A stretch of DNA of 47,920 bases from Terriglobia bacterium (GTDB lineage Bacteria > Acidobacteriota > Terriglobia > Acidiferrales > UBA7541). Below are positions 41,694-47,920 of this stretch, piece by piece. The stretch spans positions 1 through 47,920 of the forward strand of contig JAIMAG010000017.1 in NCBI GenBank assembly GCA_023512135.1, in the 5' to 3' direction. Both the position numbers and the translations under genes were made by a program. The notes beneath the pieces are model-generated. The model was given only the letters and a program-made list of their open reading frames with translations. It was not told where the DNA came from and searched no databases. Position 1 is the stretch's first letter; every line of letters begins with the position of its first letter.

Positions 41694-42734
41694 CTACCTC
41701 CGGAAGACGATCAACCCGCTGACGATCCCGATGGCGGCTTCGGCACTGCGATAGAACGCCCCGCGCGCCGCCGAGTTGGGCACAAAGACGATGTCGCGGG
41801 GCTGCAGCAACAGGTCCGGAGCCTTGCCATCCAGGATGCGTCCCAGATCGACGGGAATCTCCTGCCGCGCGCCGGTGCGGGCATCGGTGCGAATGATCCG
41901 CGCGCGGCTGCGCGCCGCCGTTCGGGTCAGGCCCTCGGCCAGCGCCAGCGACTGGAGCACGCTGATGCTTTCGTTGCTCCGCAGCAGAAAGCCACCGGGC
42001 TTGTGCACCTCGCCCACGACATAGACCACGCCCGCACGCGGCACCCGTACCACGTCGCCGGGCCAAACCGGCAGATCCAGCTCCGGGCTGCTCGACTGCA
42101 GTAGATCCTTCAGATGGATTTCGGCCACCGGCGCCAGCTCGCTGGCCAGAACCCGTTCCGGACTGCGTGTGATCACCACGCGGTCACCGGCATCCTCGGC
42201 CAATCCGCCGGCCAGCGACAGCACCTCGACCACCGAGCTGCGCCTTCGCAGTTGATAGACACCCGGCCGGGCCACGGCCCCGAACACCGCCACACCCCGG
42301 CTGTTCAGCTCCTTCACAAACACACTCACCTGTGGATCGCGCATGTACCGTTCGGCCAGGCGCCGGCCGATTTCTTGCTCCAGCTCGCGCGCCGTTCGCC
42401 CGGCAGCGACAAGCGGACCGATCAGCGGCAGGGAAATCTCTCCGGCGTTGTTCACGCGCACGGTGCGGTTCAGCTCCTCGGCACCGAGGATTGTGATTTC
42501 CAGCAGATCCTCCGGACCGATCTGCCCCTCCGCAGCCTCGGCGGTGCCGCGGAGGCTCTGCTCGAGCTGCGCCAGCCGCCGGTTGTAATCTCGGGTCGTT
42601 TCGAGCACCGGCTTTTCTTCCTTCGGAGGCTGCTGGGCCCGGGGCGGTTGAGCACTGAGCGCGCCAATCGTGCCCAGCAGCCCTGCGAGGGCCGCTCGTG
42701 AGGCTCCACGGAACAGGACTGTGTTGTGCCTCAT
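41694..42734 (-). CDS. Wza-like polysaccharide export protein (PES/SLBB)
   Basis: A 346-residue exported protein. The signal peptide is about 1-30 and ends near SAQ. A polysaccharide export sequence domain (about 68-150) begins IGPEDLLEITILGAEELN. It is followed by SLBB domains (about 155-235 and 245-320: RGVAVFGAVARPGVYQL, VVYVVGEVHKPGGFLL). Canonical Wza is a lipoprotein; here I see no lipobox cysteine. It would form the outer-membrane export channel with the Wzc-like protein. ATG 42734 has GGGAG eight bases upstream; two upstream Met codons would only lengthen the signal region. The preceding gene is the FecR-like protein, 168 bp away. Confidence 0.88.
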   Translation of the reverse strand: MRHNTVLFRGASRAALAGLLGTIGALSAQPPRAQQPPKEEKPVLETTRDYNRRLAQLEQSLRGTAEAAEGQIGPEDLLEITILGAEELNRTVRVNNAGEISLPLIGPLVAAGRTARELEQEIGRRLAERYMRDPQVSVFVKELNSRGVAVFGAVARPGVYQLRRRSSVVEVLSLAGGLAEDAGDRVVITRSPERVLASELAPVAEIHLKDLLQSSSPELDLPVWPGDVVRVPRAGVVYVVGEVHKPGGFLLRSNESISVLQSLALAEGLTRTAARSRARIIRTDARTGARQEIPVDLGRILDGKAPDLLLQPRDIVFVPNSAARGAFYRSAEAAIGIVSGLIVFRR

Positions 42735-42834
42735 GGGATATGCTCCCGGCTCTTGTCTCATGCGGACGAGCCGGCTGCGCAGGGCGCACACCGGCTGCAC
42801 GCACGAAAAGCGGAAAGAATCTCGAAGGAAGGGG

Positions 42835-42862
42835 GCGAGCCGTCCTGCAGGGCACGGCTCGC
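42835..42862 (-). other. stable hairpin between FecR-like and wza-like genes
   Basis: GCGAGCCGT (42835-42843) and ACGGCTCGC (42854-42862) form a nine-pair perfect stem with a ten-base loop. On the minus-strand transcript it is followed by a C/T-rich run (CCCCTTCCTTC), but not a U-tract. It may be an attenuator, a processing site, or a partial terminator between the first and second genes of the locus. Confidence 0.55.
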
Positions 42863-42902
42863 ATTCGAGAAGGTTTCCGAAGACGACTCTGTCGACCGCG
42901 GC

Positions 42903-43577
42903 CTACGGACAGCTAATCGTGAACGGCGTAGCCGAGCCGACCACTCGGCACTCCTGCGGTTCATCCCGCAAGAAGGCCGCCAGTGCGACAGCAAACCCGG
43001 CAACACCCAAGCCCACGGCCGTGACCAGGACGAATTTGTCGAACGCACTCAGCCCGTTCACCGGCGCCGGAGCCACTGTCGCCTCCAGCTTCGTTCCCGC
43101 GGGAACCTCGACGGTGCGGTCTGCGGCGACCACCACCGCCGTTCCGTGCCGGCTGAGCACCTCCAGCGCGCGGCCGCGCACGGCCACTTCAAAAATAGCC
43201 GCACCGCCGCCGGCCGAGATCTGTGTGCCGAGCGCCTGCACCTGCAGTGGCCGTTCCGCACGGCTGACGACGGCCAGCGAGCCTTGCTCCAGAACGACGC
43301 GCAACCGCTCGCCCGCCTGGCGCACCGCGGCGACGCTCAGCTCAGGCAGAAACACCTGGTCGCGCCCGGCCAGCAGCAGCGACACGGCCGCATCTTTTCC
43401 GATGACGATGCGGTCATCGGCATAGAGCGTGCCTTCAGAAGGCAGAACCACACCGTTGACTTCCACGCGTCCCTTGGCCTGGATCGTGCCTACCGCTGCA
43501 GGGGGATACGCCGGCGCCACGCCCGCGTAGACCAGCAGCAGCGACACGACCACGGCCAGCAAGCCTTTCCTGCTCAT
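42903..43577 (-). CDS. FecR-domain periplasmic protein at head of polysaccharide locus
   Basis: A 224-residue protein with a signal peptide (about 1-24, ending AYP). A FecR-like domain (about 30-150) follows: VGTIQAKGRVEVNG, ADDRIVIGKDAAVSLLL, LVVLEQGSLAVVSR-type strands. A C-terminal membrane helix (about 180-203) leads to a short tail with two cysteines. FecR proteins usually signal to ECF sigma factors, but no sigma gene is adjacent. FecR-domain proteins also occur beside Wza-type export genes as periplasmic scaffolds. AGGAGGGG lies just before ATG 43577. It is the first gene after the likely promoter. Confidence 0.75.
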   Translation of the reverse strand: MSRKGLLAVVVSLLLVYAGVAPAYPPAAVGTIQAKGRVEVNGVVLPSEGTLYADDRIVIGKDAAVSLLLAGRDQVFLPELSVAAVRQAGERLRVVLEQGSLAVVSRAERPLQVQALGTQISAGGGAAIFEVAVRGRALEVLSRHGTAVVVAADRTVEVPAGTKLEATVAPAPVNGLSAFDKFVLVTAVGLGVAGFAVALAAFLRDEPQECRVVGSATPFTISCP

Positions 43578-43698
43578 CGAACCCCTCCTGACAAAGTAGA
43601 TTTGCTTTCGCCACAAGCTTGTCCTGGTTGCTCCACGGAAGGGGGTGGAATGCAGGGAACCCGCGGGAAGGGAGAAACGCCGGGCCCAGAACGCCGGC

Positions 43699-43729
43699 AG
43701 TGTACTCCGCGGGATCCGCTGAGTGTCAA
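43699..43729 (-). promoter_or_regulatory. promoter candidate of polysaccharide locus
   Basis: On the minus strand TTGACA (43724-43729) is followed by TACACT (43699-43704) after a long 19 bp spacer. Transcription would begin near 43692, giving a leader of about 115 bases before ATG 43577. The spacing is at the edge of what works, so an activator may be needed. Confidence 0.45.
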
Positions 43730-43735
43730 GCGGAT
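43714..43735. repeat. inverted repeat over the -35 of the locus promoter
   Basis: ATCCGCT (43714-43720), eight-base spacer, AGCGGAT (43729-43735): a perfect seven-base inverted repeat that encloses the TTGACA. It has the size and place of an operator for a dimeric regulator. Read on the plus strand it is a short hairpin followed by only three T residues, so a terminator is less likely. Confidence 0.5.
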
Positions 43736-43911
43736 TTTCCAAACGATTACTCCCCGTCGCTCGGAACCCTGCCGCGCTGTTTCGACCATCAACGACTCTC
43801 CACTTCCGAAATGAAACTCAAAGTACTCCGTGCAGAGAGGATCATTGCAAGCTGCTGGCCAATCTCGCGTGCTCGCCTGCGAACGCCTGCGCACAGCGAA
43901 TGGCCCGCCAA

Positions 43912-43939
43912 TTGCTTGCCTCACCGAGATGCGTTATCT
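43912..43939 (+). promoter_or_regulatory. promoter candidate of CpsB-like phosphatase gene
   Basis: TTGCTT (43912-43917), 16 bp, TTATCT (43934-43939). Transcription would begin close to ATG 43950, so the message may be leaderless; no ribosome binding site is seen. Confidence 0.35.
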
Positions 43940-43949
43940 TGCCCATCCG

Positions 43950-44744
43950 ATGATCGACATTCACTGTCATTTGCTGCCCGGACTCGACGACGGTCCCGAT
44001 TCCCTGGAGGAGTCGTTGCAGATGGTCGAAGCGGCCATCGCCGACGGCATCACTCACCTGGTCGCCACGCCACACGCCAATGATCGCTACGCCTTCCTTC
44101 CCGATTTGGTGCGCCAGCGCCGAGATGAAATCGCTCGCGCCGCAGGCGACCGATTGTTTCTCGCCACCGGCTGCGATTTCCATCTGACCTACGAAAACGT
44201 GCGCGATGCGCGTGCGCACCCCTCCAAATACACCTTGAACCAGAAGAATTATCTCCTGGTGGAATTTGCCGATTTTGCGATTCCGCCTTCTGTGGACGAG
44301 GCGCTGCATCAGTTGCAGTTGCACGGCATCGTTCCCGTGATCACGCATCCGGAGCGGAACGGTTTGATCTGTCGGCAGCCGCAGCGCCTGGCCAACTGGG
44401 TACAACGGGGCTGCTACGTACAGGTGACCGCGGGCTCCTTCCTCGGCCGATTCGGTCCTGCTGCCCGGCGTGCCGCCGAGCAGTGGCTGGCCGAGGGTCT
44501 GGTGCACTTTGTGGCCTCCGATGCCCACAATCTCCACAGCCGCCCGATTCAGCTCAGCGAGGCCTATGCTGCCGTCTGCAAACAGCACGGCGAGCCAGTG
44601 GCGCGCGCCCTGTTTCGAGAAAACCCGCTGGCGGCAATCGAGGGTCGTCCCCTGCCCTGGGTTCCGGAGCCGCCCGACCCGGCACACATAGGCGCGGTCG
44701 GAACGGCTCAGGGCCGGCGTCGCAAACGGTTCTGGTTTTTCTGA
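43950..44744 (+). CDS. PHP-type tyrosine-protein phosphatase (CpsB/CapC-like)
   Basis: A 264-residue metal-dependent phosphatase of the PHP fold. Metal-binding motifs are MIDIHCHLLPGLDDGP (H5, H7), VATPHAND, ATGCDFHLTYEN, VITHPERN and ASDAHN, all in the order found in CpsB/YwqE. These enzymes dephosphorylate the tyrosine cluster of Wzc-type kinases and so control polymer synthesis. It lies just across the promoter region from the locus that encodes a Wzc-type kinase. ATG 43950 gives the usual family start; ATG 43929 would add seven residues. The Arg-rich C-terminal tail (GRRRKRFWFF) is not typical and could mediate membrane binding. Confidence 0.9.
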   Translation: MIDIHCHLLPGLDDGPDSLEESLQMVEAAIADGITHLVATPHANDRYAFLPDLVRQRRDEIARAAGDRLFLATGCDFHLTYENVRDARAHPSKYTLNQKNYLLVEFADFAIPPSVDEALHQLQLHGIVPVITHPERNGLICRQPQRLANWVQRGCYVQVTAGSFLGRFGPAARRAAEQWLAEGLVHFVASDAHNLHSRPIQLSEAYAAVCKQHGEPVARALFRENPLAAIEGRPLPWVPEPPDPAHIGAVGTAQGRRRKRFWFF

Positions 44745-44807
44745 CGGTCAGCGCAAACCGGAGAAACTGGAACGTGCACCGTCCTGCTGCCTCGGCGGGC
44801 GGTCTGC

Positions 44808-46649
44808 TCAGACGAGCAGCTCGAGCACCTCTTCGTAGCGCTTGAAGGGAGGAATCAGGTAGGCCCCGGCGAATTTCCCGCGGGCCCATTCGAGCAGGCG
44901 ACGGGCCAGGGCAAAGCCGCAGTCGCGCGCGGCCGCTCCGGCCTGTTCGAGCTGGCTGAGCACGGAGGCGGGGATGACCATGCCGGGCACTTCGTTGTGC
45001 AGACGCACTGCCTGCTTGAAGCTGGTCAGCGGCCAGATGCCCACCAGGACCGGGATCGGCGGAGGAGCGCCCAGTTTTTCTACGAATGCTTCCCAGTAGG
45101 CAGGATCGAACAGCGGCTGGGTCATCGCGAAATGGGCTCCGGCCTCGATCTTGCGGCGGAAGCGTTCGATTTCGTAGTCGAGGTCCTCGGCAACGGGATT
45201 CAGGGCGACCCCGATGGTGAAATTCGTGGCCCCGCCCAGTTGCTTGCCGGCCCAGTCGGTGCCGGCATTCAGCCGCGCCAGTACCCGCACCAGACCAATC
45301 GAATCCACCTCGTAGACACCGCTGGTTTCCGGATGGTCGCCGAGCGAGGGCGGGTCGCCGGTGAGGGCCAGCACGTTGCGCACGCCGCCGACCGACCAGG
45401 CGCCCAGCAGCGTCGCCTGCAGGCCGATGATGTTCATGTCGCGCGTGGTCAGATGGGGAATCGTCTCGATGCCGCGGGCTTCCAGCGCACCCGCCAACAT
45501 CATGGCGTCCATGCCGACCCGCGCCAGCGTGCCACTGTTGATGTCCACCACATCGACGCGTCCGGAAGCCATCACACGGTCCACCTGTTCGAAGATGCGA
45601 TCCAGGGCCACTCCTTTCGGCGGGTCGATTTCGACCGAGATGACGAACTGACCCGACTGCAGCTTTCGCCAGAGCCGGCTTTCGGGCTCGCGCGCCCGCG
45701 AGATCGCGGCAGGCGGTTGCGCCGGCGGCGTTTCGACCTGCACGCTGCGCGCGGCGCGCGTCGGAGCCGGGCGCAGGTGGCGGACGGCTTCCGCGATGGC
45801 CCGGATGTGCTCGGGCGTGGTCCCGCAGCAACCACCCACAAGGCGGGCGCCGGTTTCGACGGCCTCGCGCGCGAACGCAGCGAAATATTCCGGAGAAGAT
45901 TTCGGATAGACGATGCGGTCTCCCATGCGCTGCGGGAAGCCGGCATTCGGCATGGCGGAGAGGGCCAGGCCGCTGGTGGCCATTGCGCGCAGCACGGGCA
46001 GCAGCGGCTGCGGGCCCAGCGTACAGTTGGCGCCGATGGCCTGCACCGGCTGCTGAGCCAGGCGCCAGGCTGCCTCGGCGGCCGGCGTGCCCCCGAAGGT
46101 GGTGCCTTCTTCGTTGAACGTCAGCGAAGCCACGATCGGGAGCGCGGAAAACGAACGGATCGCCGCAATCGCCAGCAGGAGCTGATCGAGGTCGGTGAAC
46201 GTTTCCAGCAGGAAGAAATCGACCCCGCGCTCTTCGAGGGCCGCGGCCTGCTCGGTGTAAATGGCCCGGATTTCCTCGTCGGGCAGCGTGCGGCCCTGCC
46301 GGAGCAGGCCGAGCGGCCCGATCGAGCCGGCGATCAGAACCTCGTGGGGTGCGGCCTCGCGAGCCTCGCGGGCAATTTTCACGGCGCGATGGTTGATCCG
46401 CACCACCTCGTCGCCCAACCCGATCTGTGCCAGCCGGTGACGGTTGGCGCCGAACGTGTTCGTTTCGATGATCTGCGCCCCGGCCTGGATATAAGCCTGG
46501 TGAATGCCGAAGACAACCTCCGGCTGGGTCAGGTTGACCTCGTCAAAGGAGCGCTGCGGGCCGGCGGCTTCGTAGATCATCGAGCCCATGGCCCCATCGG
46601 CCACCAGCACGCCGTTGCGCAATCGCTCGACGAATTCGTCAATCTTCAT
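44808..46649 (-). CDS. bifunctional homocysteine S-methyltransferase / methylenetetrahydrofolate reductase
   Basis: A 613-residue fusion. Residues about 1-290 are a cobalamin-independent homocysteine methyltransferase domain with DGAMGSMIYE, ETNTFGAN and the zinc cysteines in GANCTLG (about 209) and GGCCGTT (about 272-273). After a Pro/Ala linker, residues about 330-613 are a MetF-like (5,10-methylenetetrahydrofolate reductase) domain with ISVEIDPPKG, ALTGDPPSLGDHPE and FTIGVALNP. This is the layout of Bacillus YitJ. It would couple production of methyltetrahydrofolate to homocysteine methylation. ATG 46649 matches the domain start but lacks a ribosome binding site. Downstream of a cystathionine beta-synthase gene. 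Confidence 0.9.
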   Translation of the reverse strand: MKIDEFVERLRNGVLVADGAMGSMIYEAAGPQRSFDEVNLTQPEVVFGIHQAYIQAGAQIIETNTFGANRHRLAQIGLGDEVVRINHRAVKIAREAREAAPHEVLIAGSIGPLGLLRQGRTLPDEEIRAIYTEQAAALEERGVDFFLLETFTDLDQLLLAIAAIRSFSALPIVASLTFNEEGTTFGGTPAAEAAWRLAQQPVQAIGANCTLGPQPLLPVLRAMATSGLALSAMPNAGFPQRMGDRIVYPKSSPEYFAAFAREAVETGARLVGGCCGTTPEHIRAIAEAVRHLRPAPTRAARSVQVETPPAQPPAAISRAREPESRLWRKLQSGQFVISVEIDPPKGVALDRIFEQVDRVMASGRVDVVDINSGTLARVGMDAMMLAGALEARGIETIPHLTTRDMNIIGLQATLLGAWSVGGVRNVLALTGDPPSLGDHPETSGVYEVDSIGLVRVLARLNAGTDWAGKQLGGATNFTIGVALNPVAEDLDYEIERFRRKIEAGAHFAMTQPLFDPAYWEAFVEKLGAPPPIPVLVGIWPLTSFKQAVRLHNEVPGMVIPASVLSQLEQAGAAARDCGFALARRLLEWARGKFAGAYLIPPFKRYEEVLELLV

Positions 46650-46702
46650 CCGAGAAGCAGCCGGAACACGTGCGGCCGTCGCACGCGACAGCAAGGCGCA
46701 AC

Positions 46703-46711
46703 AGTATAACA
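46703..46711 (-). promoter_or_regulatory. extended -10 promoter of YitJ-like gene
   Basis: On the minus strand TGTTATACT is an extended -10 (TGn plus TATACT). There is no good -35 at the normal distance, which extended -10 promoters can do without. Transcription would start about 47 bases before ATG 46649, so the gene has its own promoter apart from the upstream cystathionine beta-synthase gene. Confidence 0.5.
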
Positions 46712-46777
46712 TCGCCTCCGACGGGTCAGCAGCGCCCGGAAGGAGAACCCGCCAGCGGCGCGCTGGCCGCAGACCGG

Positions 46778-47920
46778 CTATTGCCGCATCTGCTCGATCA
46801 TGCCGGCGATGGTGTGCATCAGGTCGTACTTGGTGAGAATTTCATAGCGACCGTTGCCCATGTCCACGAACACGGCCGGGCCTTCGTGGCTGAGCAGATA
46901 GGTGATGCGGTCGGCCGGCGCGTCTTTCGGCACGGTGGGCAGCGGCTTGCCCATAACCTCGCGGATGACCAGCTTCCGCAGGTCCTTGCCCTGCAGCGCC
47001 AGATTCAGGATCTGGTCTTCATAGATGGTGCCGATCAGGTTGCCGTTTTCAAAAACGGGCAACTGGGAAATGTCCTGGGCCTGCATCGTGCGCAGGGCGT
47101 GGAAGACGGTCTGATCCGGCCGCGCCGTGAGCAGCTCTTTCACCTTGCTGCGCTGGTGTTTGACGCGCACGATGTCTTCTGCCGTCAGCGGCACGGCCGC
47201 ATCCGAGTAGCCGTGATCGCGCATCCATTCGTCGTTGTAGATCTTGCTCAGGTAGCGCATGCCGCTGTCCGGCAGAAACGCCACGACCAGATCGTTCGGC
47301 CCGCATTGCCGTGCCACCCGCAACGCTGCGGAAACACAGCCGCCGCCGGAACCGCCGGTGAAGATGCCTTCGGCGCGAGCCAGCCGGCGCGCCATGACAA
47401 AGCATTCTTCATCGGTCACCTGAATCACGTCGTCCAGGTAGCGGAAATCCATCGTCGAGGGAAAGAAATCTTCGCCGATGCCTTCGACGACGTAGGTTCG
47501 GGCCTTGCCCACTTTGCCCGTTTTCACGTAGTCGTAGTAGAGCGAGCCGACGGGATCCACGCCGATGATCTGCACCCGGGGATTTTTCTCTTTCAGGTAG
47601 CGGCCCACTCCGCTGATCGTGCCGCCGGTGCCCATGCCGCAGACGAAATGCGTGATCTTCCCCTCGGTGTCTTCCCAGATCTCCGGGCCGGTCGTGCGGT
47701 AGTGCGCTTCCGGGTTCATCGGATTTTCGTACTGATTCGGATAGTAGGAGTTGGGGATCTCCTGCGCCAGCTTGCGCGCCACCGAATAGTAGCTGCGCGG
47801 GTCGTCGGGTTCGACCGCCGTCGGGCAGACAATGACCTCCGCGCCCAGCGCCTTGAGCAGATCGATTTTTTCTTTCGACTGCTTGTCGTTGATCGTAAAG
47901 ACCACCTTGTAGCCGCGCAC
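46778..47920 (-). CDS. cystathionine beta-synthase (N-terminus outside window)
   Basis: The frame is open to the right edge of the window; 380 residues are visible. It is a fold-type II PLP enzyme: VCGMGTGGTISGVGRYLKEK is the PLP phosphate-binding loop and FTGGSGGGCVSAALRVA follows. The PLP lysine would lie upstream, beyond the window. Residues about 250-380 form a pair of CBS domains (VFHALRTMQAQDISQLPVF, ITYLLSHEGPAVFVD) ending in MIEQMRQ. The enzyme condenses serine and homocysteine to cystathionine; the CBS pair may bind S-adenosylmethionine or ATP. The first codon inside the window is not the true start. Its partner gene downstream recycles homocysteine to methionine. Confidence 0.9.
   Translation of the reverse strand: MRGYKVVFTINDKQSKEKIDLLKALGAEVIVCPTAVEPDDPRSYYSVARKLAQEIPNSYYPNQYENPMNPEAHYRTTGPEIWEDTEGKITHFVCGMGTGGTISGVGRYLKEKNPRVQIIGVDPVGSLYYDYVKTGKVGKARTYVVEGIGEDFFPSTMDFRYLDDVIQVTDEECFVMARRLARAEGIFTGGSGGGCVSAALRVARQCGPNDLVVAFLPDSGMRYLSKIYNDEWMRDHGYSDAAVPLTAEDIVRVKHQRSKVKELLTARPDQTVFHALRTMQAQDISQLPVFENGNLIGTIYEDQILNLALQGKDLRKLVIREVMGKPLPTVPKDAPADRITYLLSHEGPAVFVDMGNGRYEILTKYDLMHTIAGMIEQMRQ

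Larger units (their letters stand above)
43578..43949. other. regulatory intergenic region between locus and divergent phosphatase
   Basis: This 372 bp gap holds the promoter of the polysaccharide locus (43699-43729), an inverted repeat over its -35 (43714-43735), and a candidate promoter for the cpsB-like gene (43912-43939). I see no gene in it; open frames crossing it lack ribosome binding sites and homology. Confidence 0.6.

Noticed and set aside
46650-46777. SAM or cobalamin riboswitch before the YitJ-like gene
   Set aside because: The likely leader is only about 47 bases and no conserved riboswitch core was recognised in the 128 bp gap.

Overview
This 47.9 kb window is chromosomal DNA from a GC-rich bacterium (roughly two-thirds G+C by eye). 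The best guess is a member of the Acidobacteriota. The reasons are a decayed fragment resembling the ADOP family of permeases (typical of that phylum), a CreD-type operon, and a mix of DUF1015, DUF3108 and M55 genes. This placement is inference; no rRNA or ribosomal protein gene is present to confirm it.

Left part (1-17.1 kb): small, unrelated housekeeping units, often in divergent or convergent pairs. In order these are: the 3' end of an alpha/beta hydrolase-like gene; tRNA-Lys(CTT) behind a near-consensus sigma70 promoter; an ADOP-like permease relic; a divergent pair for D-amino acid compounds (M55 D-aminopeptidase and N-acyl-D-amino-acid deacylase); a three-gene operon of membrane protein, winged-helix regulator and CreD-like protein; an AhpD-like protein; a secreted unknown; a CDF zinc exporter; a proline-rich secreted unknown; a 55-residue zinc-ribbon protein; a STAS protein; a DUF1015 protein; phosphoglycolate phosphatase; a UDP-sugar epimerase; a DUF3108 protein; GmhA; two half-size TauE/SafE genes; and a TPR protein.

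Central part (17.1-43.6 kb): 21 genes, all on the minus strand, many overlapping by 4-13 bp, forming one exopolysaccharide/O-antigen locus. Transcription probably starts near 43.7 kb. The order is FecR-like protein, Wza-like exporter, Wzc-like tyrosine autokinase, transaldolase, WcaJ-like initiating transferase, zinc-ribbon epimerase, heptose-7-phosphate kinase (HddA), an odd UDP-glucose-dehydrogenase homologue without its catalytic cysteine, an SDR, a Gfo/Idh oxidoreductase, a GmhA-like isomerase, GmhB, a MurJ/Wzx-type flippase, a double GT4 fusion, a Wzy-like polymerase, two GT4 enzymes, a methyltransferase, a GT2-methyltransferase fusion, another GT4, and a second Wzy/WaaL-like protein. Transaldolase, GmhA-like, HddA and GmhB form a near-complete route from pentose-phosphate intermediates to heptose-1-phosphate. 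The polymer therefore probably contains a heptose made through an HddA-type pathway. The nucleotidyltransferase is not in the window.

Right part (43.9-47.9 kb): a PHP-type (CpsB-like) tyrosine phosphatase, divergent from the locus and the natural partner of the Wzc kinase; then a bifunctional homocysteine methyltransferase/methylenetetrahydrofolate reductase and a cystathionine beta-synthase cut by the window edge. These last two act at the homocysteine branch point.

I see no CRISPR array, IS element, prophage or replication origin.
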